Assembly: GCA_017542345.1 (NCBI GenBank)
Contig: JAFXXI010000001.1
Coordinates: 1-39,913, forward strand
Source: Bacteroidales bacterium
GTDB taxonomy: Bacteria; Bacteroidota; Bacteroidia; Bacteroidales; P3
Reading direction: 5' to 3'
DNA: 39,913 nt
Positions within the stretch are counted from its first letter, which is position 1, and each line of letters opens with the position of its first letter. Positions 16,156 to 24,400 of the stretch are shown piece after piece. The notes under the pieces are model-generated. The model saw only the letters and a program-made list of their open reading frames with translations. It searched no databases and was not told the origin of the DNA. Both the position numbers and the translations under genes were made by a program.

Positions 16156-16353
16156 ATGAAGAAAATCGTTCTGGCTATCGCCGTGATCGCTCTCGCTGCC
16201 GGCTTCGTGTCCTGCAACAAGAAATGCACCTGCAAAACCTATGCTAATGGTGTTGTGATCAGCACTCAGGAAGACGTTGAGGTTGACGGCAAGTGTGCCG
16301 ACATGAATAACATCGTCATCGCCAACCCCAAGACTGGTGTTGAGTGCGAATAA
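16156..16353 (+). CDS. Small Cys-rich lipoprotein, copy B
   Basis: Paralogue of the preceding gene, 65 aa, with an identical signal peptide and lipobox (Cys20) and the same cysteine pattern. Tyr replaces Trp29, and the tail reads IVIANPKTGVECE. The gene begins 52 nt after copy A ends and carries its own copy of the 30-nt A-rich leader. It is followed by a strong hairpin terminator at 16391-16417. Function unknown; presumably exposed in the periplasm or on the outer membrane. Confidence 0.85.
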   Translation: MKKIVLAIAVIALAAGFVSCNKKCTCKTYANGVVISTQEDVEVDGKCADMNNIVIANPKTGVECE

Positions 16354-16390
16354 TGCCGATGTAAGTGCAAAATTAAATTGACAGAAAAAG

Positions 16391-16417
16391 CCCGCAGTGT
16401 CTGCTGCGGGTTTTTTT
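16391..16417 (+). terminator. Bidirectional intrinsic terminator
   Basis: CCCGCAG (16391-16397) pairs with CTGCGGG (16404-16410) around a 6-nt loop, followed by seven T on the plus strand. An A run precedes the stem, so it also works on the minus strand. It ends the small lipoprotein transcript and the converging DUF4301 transcript. Confidence 0.9.
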
Positions 16418-16446
16418 ATGCCTTGGCCTCAATGCTAGGCGAGGGG

Positions 16447-17973
16447 TCAGCTTTCGCGGTGTTCCTTGCGCAGGAGGTCGTTGACGGTCTTGACGGGATT
16501 GAATGTGGCTACGGGTACCTCGACGAAGAGGGTAATCCAGTCGGCCATGGCACCGTTCCAGAGACCGGGGAGTTCCTGCGATTTGAGGGTCTGTGCCCCT
16601 TTGCTTTTCTTGCTGATGAAGCCGGTCATGGGGTCGACGTAGCGGCGCAGGTTAAAGTAGCGGCCACGGTAGTCTTTGGTGCAGCAAACGAGGTCGACGG
16701 GGTTGAAGTGGGTGGACGCCTGGAAGATGGCTTCCTGTTTGGGGTCGTTGTGGTTGACTTGTGCCGACTCGACAATCTGGAGGCTGCGGCGGTTGCGGGT
16801 GTCGATGGTGTAGAAGGGACCGCCGCCGGGTTCGCCGAGGTTTTTCACCATGCCGCAGATGCGCATGGGGCGGTTGAGGAGGTCGTGCAGGGTGCCGGCG
16901 TCGCAGTGGTCGGGCAGGGTGATGCCGAGTTCGTCGGTGGCCAGACGTGCGGCGCGGCGCAGGGTGTTCTCGTTGGGGTTGTGGTCGAGGTCGCGCAGCA
17001 TAGTGTCGGTCTTTGCCTTGAGTTCCAGCAGCATGCCGGCGAGGGCCTGTTTGTAGATGACGGTGGTGTGCTTCATCCAGTCGGGCACCACGTTGTCGAT
17101 GTTCTTCACAAAGATGAGGTCGGCGCGTTGCTCGCCGAGGTTCTCGATTAGGGCGCCGTGGCCGCCCGGGCGGAAGATGAGTCGGCCCTCCTCGTCGCGC
17201 AGGGGCTGGTTTTGCTCGTCGACGGCGATGATGTCGGTGTAGTGTTTCTGCTCGGAGAGGCTGACGTTGAGCTTGATGCCGAAGGTAGCCTCGTAGTAGT
17301 GCTTCACTTCGGCCAGTTTGCGGCGGAAAGCGGCGCGGTGTTCGGGTGAGATGGTGAAGTGGATGTTGACGGTGCCGTCTGCGTTGCGGGCGTAGAGGGC
17401 GCCCTCGACGATGTGCTCCTCGAGTGCGGTGCGCTGCACGGCGCCGTAGCGGTGGAACTTAAGCAGCGCCTTGGGGAGGCTGCCGTAGCCAAGGTATTGT
17501 TCTTTGAGGAGGAAATTGATGACGGTGGAATAGTCGCCGCGGCGGAGGTAGTCCTCGATATCGAGTTCGGCGGCCGCCATGCAGGCTTTCAGGTCGTCCC
17601 AGAAGGCGAAGGAGCGGATGTTCTCGAGGAAGGATTTGACTTCGGGGAACTCGCGGTCGAAGTTGTTGGCCACGCCGAAGTAGGTGGCGGTGAAGGAGTA
17701 GAGGTCCTTGAACATGCGCGTGGCGGCGCCCGAGGCGGGGACGAATTTCAATATCTTCTTGCCGCGCGCGAGGGAGCGGTACTGGTGTTCAAAGCGGTCT
17801 ATCTCCTTGTCGGCGAGTTGTCTGATGCCGCCGTTGGCGGGTGTGGCGGCCGCGTCGAGACGTACTTTGGGGAATCCCTCCTTGAAATGGTCAATCTGGG
17901 CCTGCACCTGTTCTGTGGTCAGGCCGAGGCGCCCCATCTGTTCAAGGTCGGCGCCGGTGGGTTGGAAAATCAT
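16447..17973 (-). CDS. DUF4301 family protein
   Basis: A 508-aa cytoplasmic protein that I recognise as DUF4301, a family restricted largely to Bacteroidota and without a proven reaction. Hallmarks: FVPASGAATRMFKDLY near residues 77-92, HFTISPEHRAAF near 205, and RPGGHGALIENLGEQRADLIFVKNIDN near 268-295. These resemble the sugar-nucleotide-binding loops of UDP-sugar pyrophosphorylase-type enzymes, so a nucleotidyltransferase fold is plausible (inference). The start at 17973 overlaps the stop of the upstream lipoprotein gene in ATGA, so the two are probably coupled. The gene ends 30 nt from the shared terminator at 16391-16417. Confidence 0.85.
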   Translation of the reverse strand: MIFQPTGADLEQMGRLGLTTEQVQAQIDHFKEGFPKVRLDAAATPANGGIRQLADKEIDRFEHQYRSLARGKKILKFVPASGAATRMFKDLYSFTATYFGVANNFDREFPEVKSFLENIRSFAFWDDLKACMAAAELDIEDYLRRGDYSTVINFLLKEQYLGYGSLPKALLKFHRYGAVQRTALEEHIVEGALYARNADGTVNIHFTISPEHRAAFRRKLAEVKHYYEATFGIKLNVSLSEQKHYTDIIAVDEQNQPLRDEEGRLIFRPGGHGALIENLGEQRADLIFVKNIDNVVPDWMKHTTVIYKQALAGMLLELKAKTDTMLRDLDHNPNENTLRRAARLATDELGITLPDHCDAGTLHDLLNRPMRICGMVKNLGEPGGGPFYTIDTRNRRSLQIVESAQVNHNDPKQEAIFQASTHFNPVDLVCCTKDYRGRYFNLRRYVDPMTGFISKKSKGAQTLKSQELPGLWNGAMADWITLFVEVPVATFNPVKTVNDLLRKEHRES

Positions 17974-18386
17974 GATTGCGGAGCTTCGTTAATCCAGGTG
18001 GTGTCGGTGGTGAGGTGGATGGTGCTCAATTTGGTCTCGCCCTCGACAATGCGGATAGTGGCCTCGCTGATGCGGTAGGCATGGTCGTCATAGTAGAAGG
18101 TGTCGAGCGGAACGGTAGCCTTGATGTGCATGATGCCGGGGGCCTTGAAGGAGGTGGAGTAGCCGCCGGCGGCGTCAGTCACGCCCTCACGGTAGTTGAA
18201 GTCGGAGCTGTCGCATGCAGACTGGTAGATTTGCACCTTGGCGTCAGAAACCGGTTTGTCGGTGCTTCCGTCGAGCACTTTTACATCCAGATAACAGTTT
18301 GTGTCCTTGTCACAGGCCGAAAAAATGGCGACAGGTAACAGGCTGAAAAACAGAATAGCGGATGCGATCTTGACTTTTTTATTCAT
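17970..18386 (-). CDS. Transthyretin-like/carboxypeptidase-regulatory-domain lipoprotein
   Basis: A 138-aa predicted lipoprotein. MNKKVKIASAILFFSLLPVA begins the signal peptide, and the lipobox Cys lies near residue 24 (FSAC). The mature part reads as a single beta-sandwich of the carboxypeptidase regulatory/transthyretin type: DVKVLDGSTDKPVSDAKVQI, then GVTDAAGGYSTSF and MHIKAT. The ATG at 18386 is chosen because it begins the signal peptide; an upstream frame to 18452 has no signal and crosses the promoter. It overlaps the DUF4301 gene by 4 nt and is the first gene of that pair. Ligand and role unknown. Confidence 0.82.
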   Translation of the reverse strand: MNKKVKIASAILFFSLLPVAIFSACDKDTNCYLDVKVLDGSTDKPVSDAKVQIYQSACDSSDFNYREGVTDAAGGYSTSFKAPGIMHIKATVPLDTFYYDDHAYRISEATIRIVEGETKLSTIHLTTDTTWINEAPQS

Positions 18387-18427
18387 AAAAGTGTGGTTTT
18401 TTGTCGCTTTATGTCTATTTTTATTCT

Positions 18428-18435
18428 TATTTTTG
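18428..18435 (+). promoter_or_regulatory. -7 element for the cyclophilin-pheS-folB set
   Basis: TATTTTTG matches TAnnTTTG, 34 nt before the cyclophilin ATG. No TTTG is found at the usual 19-21 nt; the nearest, 18400-18403, is 24 nt away. Weak support. Confidence 0.45.
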
Positions 18436-18440
18436 CATTG

Positions 18441-18448
18441 CAAAATTA
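18441..18448 (-). promoter_or_regulatory. -7 element for the transthyretin-like lipoprotein-DUF4301 pair
   Basis: On the minus strand TAATTTTG matches TAnnTTTG, 54 nt before the lipoprotein ATG. No good -33 element is seen. It lies 5 bp from the opposite-facing -7 element at 18428-18435, so the two polymerases would compete. Confidence 0.42.
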
Positions 18449-18469
18449 GCAAAAATTATTGAGTATAAG

Positions 18470-19153
18470 ATGAAAAAGTTATCTTTTCTTGCAATTTTTT
18501 TGTTGGCGTCGCTGGTGATGTGGTCGCAAGCGGCTGGGAATCAGCAGGAGAAGCGTCCTGCGGGCACCAAGGTCGCCTTGGAGACAAATTACGGGAAAAT
18601 AGTGGTTTTGCTCTATGATGCCACCCCAAAACACCGTGATAACTTCGTTAAATTGGTTAAAAACGGCACCTATGACGGTCTTTTGTTCCACCGTGTCATC
18701 AAGAACTTCATGATACAGGGCGGCGACCCCAATTCTCGCAACGCCAAGGCTGGACAGGCGCTGGGCGACGGCACGCTGGGCTACACTGTGCCGGCCGAGA
18801 TAAAAGCAGGGCTGTTCCATCGCAAGGGCGCCCTCTGTGCGGCGCGGCAGGGCGACCAGGTGAACCCCAAGCGTGAATCGTCGGCTTCGCAGTTCTATAT
18901 TGTGCAGGGGCAGGTGTGGGACAACAGCCAGTTGGACATGATGGCGCAGCGTTTCGGCAAGACCTTCAGCGCCGAGCAGCGCAAAGCCTATACCACCGTC
19001 GGAGGCACCCCGCATCTGGACGGCGAGTACACGGTGTTTGGCGAGGTGCTGGAGGGGATGTCTGTGGTGGACAAGATTGCCGCTGTCAAATGTGACGGGA
19101 TGGACCGTCCGCTGGAGGATGTGAAGATTATCAAGGCAACTGTTTTAAAGTAA
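18470..19153 (+). CDS. Periplasmic cyclophilin-type peptidyl-prolyl isomerase
   Basis: Catalyses cis-trans isomerisation of Xaa-Pro bonds in exported proteins. The 227-aa product begins with a signal peptide (MKKLSFLAIFLLASLVMWSQA), so it is periplasmic or surface-attached. The cyclophilin core is clear: LETNYGKIVVLLYDATPKH, the active-site segment FHRVIKNFMIQGGDP (catalytic Arg in FHRV), SSASQFYIVQG and EYTVFGEVLEGM. A family insertion of about 30 residues lies between the last two. The ATG at 18470 starts the signal peptide; the frame extends to 18401 but that part crosses the promoter. pheS follows after 16 nt. Confidence 0.93.
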   Translation: MKKLSFLAIFLLASLVMWSQAAGNQQEKRPAGTKVALETNYGKIVVLLYDATPKHRDNFVKLVKNGTYDGLLFHRVIKNFMIQGGDPNSRNAKAGQALGDGTLGYTVPAEIKAGLFHRKGALCAARQGDQVNPKRESSASQFYIVQGQVWDNSQLDMMAQRFGKTFSAEQRKAYTTVGGTPHLDGEYTVFGEVLEGMSVVDKIAAVKCDGMDRPLEDVKIIKATVLK

Positions 19154-19169
19154 GTTACATTGCAAAGAT

Positions 19170-20210
19170 ATGAAGAGTCAGATAGCTCAATACATTGAGG
19201 AGATACGGGACGCCCGTATCGAGGATTTCAAGGACAAGGCGGCAGGGGTGGAGCAGTTCCGGGTGCGTTTCCTGGGACGCAAAGGTGTGCTGAACGACCT
19301 CTTTGAACAGTTCAAGGCCCTGCCGGGCGACCAAAAGAAAGAGGTGGGCATCGCCCTCAACCAGCTGAAGAATGCTGCGCAGGCGAAGGTGGAGGAGTGG
19401 AAGAACTATGTGGAGGAGTCGCAGGAGCTGAACGACACCCACGACTTGACCCTGCCGGCCGACTTCGCGGGGCGTGGCAGCCGCCATGTACTGTCGGTGA
19501 CAATGAACGAGATAGCTGAGATATTTGCCCGCATAGGCTTCACCGTCGAGGAGTCGGTGGAGATTGAGGACGACTGGCATCTTTTCTCAGCGTTGAACTT
19601 CCCGCCCGACCATCCGGCCCGCGACATGCAGGACACCTTCTTCGTGCAAAAAGAAGAGGGCAAGATGGATGTGGCGTTGCGTACACACACCTCGTCGGTG
19701 CAGGTGCGAGTGATGGAGACCCACAAGCCCCCCATCCGCATTATAGCCCCTGGCAGAGTGTTTAGGAATGAGGCTATTAGCGCCCGTGCACACTGCATCT
19801 TCCATCAGGTGGAAGCCCTGTATGTGGACAAGAAGGTGACCTTCGCCGACCTCAAGCAGACGCTGCTCTATTTCGCCAAGGAGATGTTTGGTGAACAGAC
19901 GCAGATACGTCTGAGGCCCAGTTACTTCCCGTTCACGGAGCCGAGTGCCGAGATGGACATCTCATGCAATATCTGCGGCGGCAAAGGCTGCAATATCTGC
20001 AAGGGTACCGGCTGGCTAGAGATTCTGGGTTGCGGTATGGTGGATCCCAATGTGCTGGAAGCATGTGGGATAGACAGCAAGGAGTATACCGGTTTCGCCC
20101 TCGGTATGGGGGTGGAGCGCATGGCCATGTTGAAGTACCAGATTCGCGACCTGCGTCTCTACTTCGAGAACGACCTGCGTTTCCTGCACCAGTTTGACAA
20201 CATCATATAG
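19170..20210 (+). CDS. pheS: Phenylalanyl-tRNA synthetase alpha subunit
   Basis: Catalytic subunit of the alpha2-beta2 PheRS, which charges tRNA-Phe. The 346-aa protein has the N-terminal coiled-coil arm (residues 1-90) and the class II core: THTSSVQVRVME, GRVFRNEAISARAHCIFHQ (motif 2), RLRPSYFPFTEPSAEMDI, and GFALGMGVERMAMLKY (motif 3). A Cys-rich insert (CNICGGKGCNICKGTGW), as in Bacillus and many other bacteria, is present and normal. pheT is not adjacent, unlike the Enterobacteria arrangement. Part of the cyclophilin-pheS-folB set. Confidence 0.97.
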   Translation: MKSQIAQYIEEIRDARIEDFKDKAAGVEQFRVRFLGRKGVLNDLFEQFKALPGDQKKEVGIALNQLKNAAQAKVEEWKNYVEESQELNDTHDLTLPADFAGRGSRHVLSVTMNEIAEIFARIGFTVEESVEIEDDWHLFSALNFPPDHPARDMQDTFFVQKEEGKMDVALRTHTSSVQVRVMETHKPPIRIIAPGRVFRNEAISARAHCIFHQVEALYVDKKVTFADLKQTLLYFAKEMFGEQTQIRLRPSYFPFTEPSAEMDISCNICGGKGCNICKGTGWLEILGCGMVDPNVLEACGIDSKEYTGFALGMGVERMAMLKYQIRDLRLYFENDLRFLHQFDNII

Positions 20211-20220
20211 GCACAAGACG

Positions 20221-20577
20221 TTGGCAACCATTGCGATAAACGGGATGCGCTTCTATGCGCACCATGGCTGTTTCGAGCAGGAGCGGACCATAGGCACGCA
20301 CTTCGTCGTTGACCTGACGTTCCATACCGACACGTCGGTGGCGGAAGTGTCTGACAATATTGCCGATACGGTGAGCTATCTGGATGTCTACCAGGTGGTG
20401 AAAAGCGAGATGGGGCAACCGTCGCACCTGCTGGAGCATGTGGCCCGCCGGATAGGCGATGCGGTGCTACGGCAATTCGCTGATGTGCAGGATGTAAGGG
20501 TGAAAGTATATAAACTAGCCCCGCCGCTGGGCGGCCAGATGGATTCGGTGAGTGTGGAGATGGAATGCAGGCGGTAG
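20221..20577 (+). CDS. folB: Dihydroneopterin aldolase
   Basis: Converts 7,8-dihydroneopterin to 6-hydroxymethyl-7,8-dihydropterin in folate synthesis. The product has the family beginning (ATIAINGMRFYAHHGCFEQE), the catalytic Glu in HHGCFEQER, the middle segment TVSYLDVYQVV and the lysine-containing VKVYKLAPPLGG. There is no ATG at the expected place. The best start is TTG at 20221 (119 aa, 10 nt after the pheS stop); TTG at 20194 would overlap pheS by 17 nt, and the first ATG (20245) would remove the first beta strand. It converges on radC with 7 nt between stop codons. Confidence 0.88.
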   Translation: MATIAINGMRFYAHHGCFEQERTIGTHFVVDLTFHTDTSVAEVSDNIADTVSYLDVYQVVKSEMGQPSHLLEHVARRIGDAVLRQFADVQDVRVKVYKLAPPLGGQMDSVSVEMECRR

Positions 20578-20584
20578 GGCAGCG

Positions 20585-21298
20585 TTACACTAAACCGTTG
20601 TCGTTGAAGCTATAGTAGTCGGGTCGGCCATGCGGTCCGATGCCGATGATGATGTGGTCCACAAGCTTGACTCCAAGCAGTTTGCCTGCTTCATTGATTT
20701 GATGTGTCAGTTTCTTGTCGAGGGAACTGGGGGAGAGCGTGCCGGCGGGGTGGTTGTGTGCCACCGCCAGGAGGGTGGCTTTGCATTCGAGGGCGCCGCG
20801 GAAGAGTATCCGCAGGTCGACCGACGTGTCGGTCTGTCCGCCGATGGAGATACGCTGGCGCTCAATTACTTTGTGCTTCAGGTTCAGGTAGATGGCCCAA
20901 AACTCTTCGTGGTCGAGGCTCGCGAAGGTTGGGAGCATGTAATTGAACATCGCGGTGCTGTCGGGCAGGTGCAGTTGCCGGTCGGTGTTGATTTCGCTCT
21001 GTAACCGCCATCCCAGTTCGAGTGCCGCCATGAGTGTGGTGGCTTTGGCGTCGCCCAACCCCTTGATGGAACGCAACTGCTTGTAGTCCATGCGTGAAAG
21101 TGTGGAGAGACTGTTGTCGGCCGATTGCAGTATTTCCTTGGCCACGTCGAGCACGCTTTTGCCGACCAGGCCGCTGCGCAGGAGGATAGCGATAAGTTCG
21201 GCGTTAGTGAGTTGTTTTGCGCCCTGATTGAGCATCTTTTCGCGGGGTTTATCCTCGTTGGCCCAGTCCTTGACGGTGAGAGATTTTTTTTCGTCCAT
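20585..21298 (-). CDS. radC: RadC family JAB1/MPN-domain protein
   Basis: A 237-aa RadC protein. The N-terminal helix-hairpin-helix region (LRSIKGLGDAKATTLMAALELG) and the C-terminal MPN+ domain with the metal-binding JAMM motif HNHPAGTLSPSSLD near residue 180 are both complete. RadC was named for a DNA-repair phenotype later disputed; its reaction is unproven, although the JAMM motif suggests a metalloprotease-type site. The ATG at 21298 (MDEKKSLTVKDWA) is preferred over an upstream frame to 21337, which crosses the -7 element. Single-gene transcript, divergent from secDF. Confidence 0.94.
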   Translation of the reverse strand: MDEKKSLTVKDWANEDKPREKMLNQGAKQLTNAELIAILLRSGLVGKSVLDVAKEILQSADNSLSTLSRMDYKQLRSIKGLGDAKATTLMAALELGWRLQSEINTDRQLHLPDSTAMFNYMLPTFASLDHEEFWAIYLNLKHKVIERQRISIGGQTDTSVDLRILFRGALECKATLLAVAHNHPAGTLSPSSLDKKLTHQINEAGKLLGVKLVDHIIIGIGPHGRPDYYSFNDNGLV

Positions 21299-21326
21299 AT
21301 CTTGCTGTGACTCTTGAATTTTTGTG

Positions 21327-21334
21327 CAAAGGTA
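21327..21334 (-). promoter_or_regulatory. radC -7 element
   Basis: On the minus strand TACCTTTG matches TAnnTTTG, 28 nt before the radC ATG. No TTTG is found at the expected -33 distance, where the sequence is A/T-only. Confidence 0.5.
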
Positions 21335-21377
21335 CATCTTTTTTTTTAAAAATAATTTCTATGTAAAGAAATTTTCT

Positions 21378-21385
21378 TATTTTTG
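21378..21385 (+). promoter_or_regulatory. secDF -7 element
   Basis: TATTTTTG matches TAnnTTTG, 46 nt before the secDF ATG. The closest -33 candidate is TTTC (21356-21359) at 18 nt. This is the only promoter-like site seen ahead of the secDF-to-PorV gene series. Confidence 0.55.
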
Positions 21386-21431
21386 CACATTCAAAGTAAA
21401 TACACAAAAAACATAAATATACACACAAACT

Positions 21432-24400
21432 ATGCAGAATAAAGGACTTATCAGATTTTTGGCATGGGCGTTTGTTATCGTCTGTCTGGTGCAATTGTCG
21501 TTTACATTTGTGACCAGCAGCGTGGAGCGCAATGCCGAGAAGACAGCTGAAAACTACATCGAGAGTGAGCAGATTCAGAAATTTGTCGCCGACAGAACGG
21601 ACAATGACGTCGCAGCCCAGATGCTTTTGGATTCCCTTCGCAATGCCCGCGAGTCCCGCTACCTCGACTCGATGGCTTCCGAGAAGATCTACTTTGGCTT
21701 TACCTACCGCCAGTGCCAGTCGCGTGAGATTAACCTTGGCCTTGATCTGAAGGGCGGTATGAACGTGATGCTCGAGGTTTCGACCGTCGACGTCGTGCGT
21801 GCTTTGGCCGACCACACTGAGGATACCCTGTTCAACAAGGCTATTGACCTTGCATTGAAAAACCAGGAGAAGAGCACCAACCGTGACTTTGTCTCCCTGT
21901 TCTATGACGCCATCCGCCAGCTTGATCCCAATGTCCAGCTCTATCCCTACTTCAACGTGCAGTTGCGTGAGAAAATCAAGAGCACGGACAATAACGACGA
22001 GATTATCAAGAAGGTGCGTGAGGAAACCTCGGCTGCCTATGAGCGTACCTACCAGGTGCTGACCCAGCGTATCGACCGTTTTGGCGTGGCGCAGCCCACC
22101 ATCCAGAAACTTTCGGCGTCGGAGCGTATCCTTGTGGAACTCCCCGGCGTGAAGGAGCCTGAGCGTGTGCGTAAACTCTTGCAGGGTACAGCACAGCTTG
22201 AGTTCTGGCTGACCCTCGACAACAGGGAAGCCGCCCAGTATATCTTCGCCGCCAACTCCTACCTTGGCTCCATCAACAAGGATGTCGCGGTTGACACCGT
22301 GGCCACCGAGACTGTCGCCGAGACGAAGGACAGTGCCGAGGCGCTGCTTGACCAGTTGACTGCCGACAATGTCACTTCGGCCGCCAAGACCGCCGAGAGC
22401 GAGGCTGTCGCCAAGGAGAATCCCCTGTTTGCCAAGTTGACGCCTTATATCGACGGTAACAGCCAGCCTATACCCGGCCCCATCGTCGGTTTGGCTGCCG
22501 GTCGTGACCGAGAGGCCATCAGCGAGATGCTTGCCCAGGCTGCCGCCAAGAATGTCTACGACAGCCGTCAGATGAAATTCCTGTGGTCGGCCAAGCCCGA
22601 CGAGCACTATGGTCCCGACACCTATGTGCTGTATGCCATCAAAATCAAGGACTATCGTACGGGTAACGCCCTGCTGGACGGTACGGTCATCACCGACGCC
22701 CGTCAGGACTTCTCGACTGTCGGTGGCAATGAGATTTCGATGACGATGGACAGCGAGGGTGCCTCCAAGTGGAAGGACATCACGGGTCAGAATGTGGGTG
22801 AGTGCATTGCCATTGTGCTTGACGATCAGGTGTATTCGGCTCCTCGCGTCAACGGTGAGATTGCCGGCGGACGTTCGTCCATCACCGGTGACTTCACCCT
22901 TGAAGAGGCCAAGGACTTGGCCAATATTCTGAAGAGCGGTAAACTGCCTGCCCCTGCCAATATTGTGTCGGAAGCTGTGGTGGGACCGTCGTTGGGTCAG
23001 GAGTCCATCAGAAACGGCCTTTGGTCGTTCATCCTGGCATTCATCGTGGTGCTTGCCTACATGGTATTCTTCTATAATCGTGCTGGTTGGGTGTCTGTGA
23101 TCGCCCTTATTATTAATGTATTCCTTCTTATAGGAGTGCTCGCCTCGATAGGTGCTGTGCTCACGCTTCCCGGTATCGCCGGTATTGTGCTGACCATGGC
23201 AATGGCTGTCGACGGCAACGTTATCATCTACGAACGTATCAAGGAAGAGCTTCGCGCCGGTGCCAGTGTGGCCAATGCGGTTGAGAATGGTTTCAAGAAT
23301 GCATACTCGGCTATCATCGACGGTCAGGTGACCACCTTCCTGCTGGGTCTGGTGCTCATCATGTTCGGCTCCGGTGCCGTGCAGGGCTTCGCTGTGACGC
23401 TGTGCATTGGTATCGTTACCTCGCTCTTCACTTCCATCTTCATCACCCGTCTCTTTATTGACAGCGCTGTCAGCAACAAGCGCAAAATCAACTTCTCGTT
23501 CCCCTTCTCGGAGAACTTCCTGCGTGACGCCAAGGTCGATTTCATTGGCAAACGCAAGACCTTCTATCTCATTGCTTGCATTGCCATTGTGATTTGTGTC
23601 GCCAGTTTCGCCGTCCGTGGTTTGAGCTTCGGTATCGACTTCACTGGTGGCCGCACCTATGTGGTGAGGTTCGACCAGCCTGTCAGTGCACTGGATGTTC
23701 GCTCCGATTTGGCCAAGCAGTTCGAGGAAGCTCCCGAGGTGAAGACCTACGGCCCGAACAACCAGTTGAAGATTACGACCAAGTATAAGATTGACAAGGA
23801 TGGTGACAATGTGAAGAACGAGATTGTGGAGGCGCTGTACAATGGTACCGCCAAGCACTTCAAGAACGCCATCACTATTGACGAGTTCAAGTCGACAGAG
23901 ACGAACCCGCTGGGTATCATCCAGGCTGACCAGTTCGGCAAGGGTATCGCCCACGACAACTTGATGCACTCGATATGGGCTGTTATCGGTGGTCTGCTGG
24001 TTATGTTCGTCTATATCGGCCTCCGCTTCCGCAGCTGGCGCTTCGGCGTGGGCAGTGTGACGGCTTTGACGCACGATACCATTCTGGTGGTCGGTGTGTT
24101 CTCCATCCTGTATGGATTGCTGCCGTTCAACCTGGAGGTTGACCAGTACTTTATATCGGCTGTGCTGACAGTCATCGGTTACTCCATCAATGCCACGGTG
24201 GTTATCTTCGACCGTGTGCGTGAGTACCGCAAACTGTATCCGAAACGCGACCTGCGCACCCACATGAACGACGCTATCAATTCGACGTTGGCCCGTACGG
24301 TCAATACATCGGGTACCACCTTTGTTACCCTGTTGATGATGTTCATCTTCGGGGGTGAGGTTATCCGTGGATTCATCTTCGCCCTGTTGGTCGGCGTGCT

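Larger units (their letters stand above)
15876..16353 (+). repeat. 250-bp tandem duplication carrying two lipoprotein genes
   Basis: Two units, 15876-16103 and 16126-16353, are offset by exactly 250 bp. The 30-nt leader immediately before each ATG is identical, and the signal peptide and first half of the gene are nearly so. The last 40 or so nt of the coding region differ much more. This is a recent tandem gene duplication. Confidence 0.92.

Noticed and set aside
19950-20020. Cys-rich insert in PheS as an unusual zinc finger
   Set aside because: The same CxxCGGKGCxxCK insert occurs in many bacterial PheS proteins, for example in Bacillus.
21249-24263. 1004-codon open frame on the strand opposite secDF
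   Set aside because: It mirrors secDF almost end to end, looks like Val/Gly/His/Asp-rich shadow protein, has no signal or domain, and arises because secDF avoids TTA, CTA and TCA codons. It also runs over the radC promoter.
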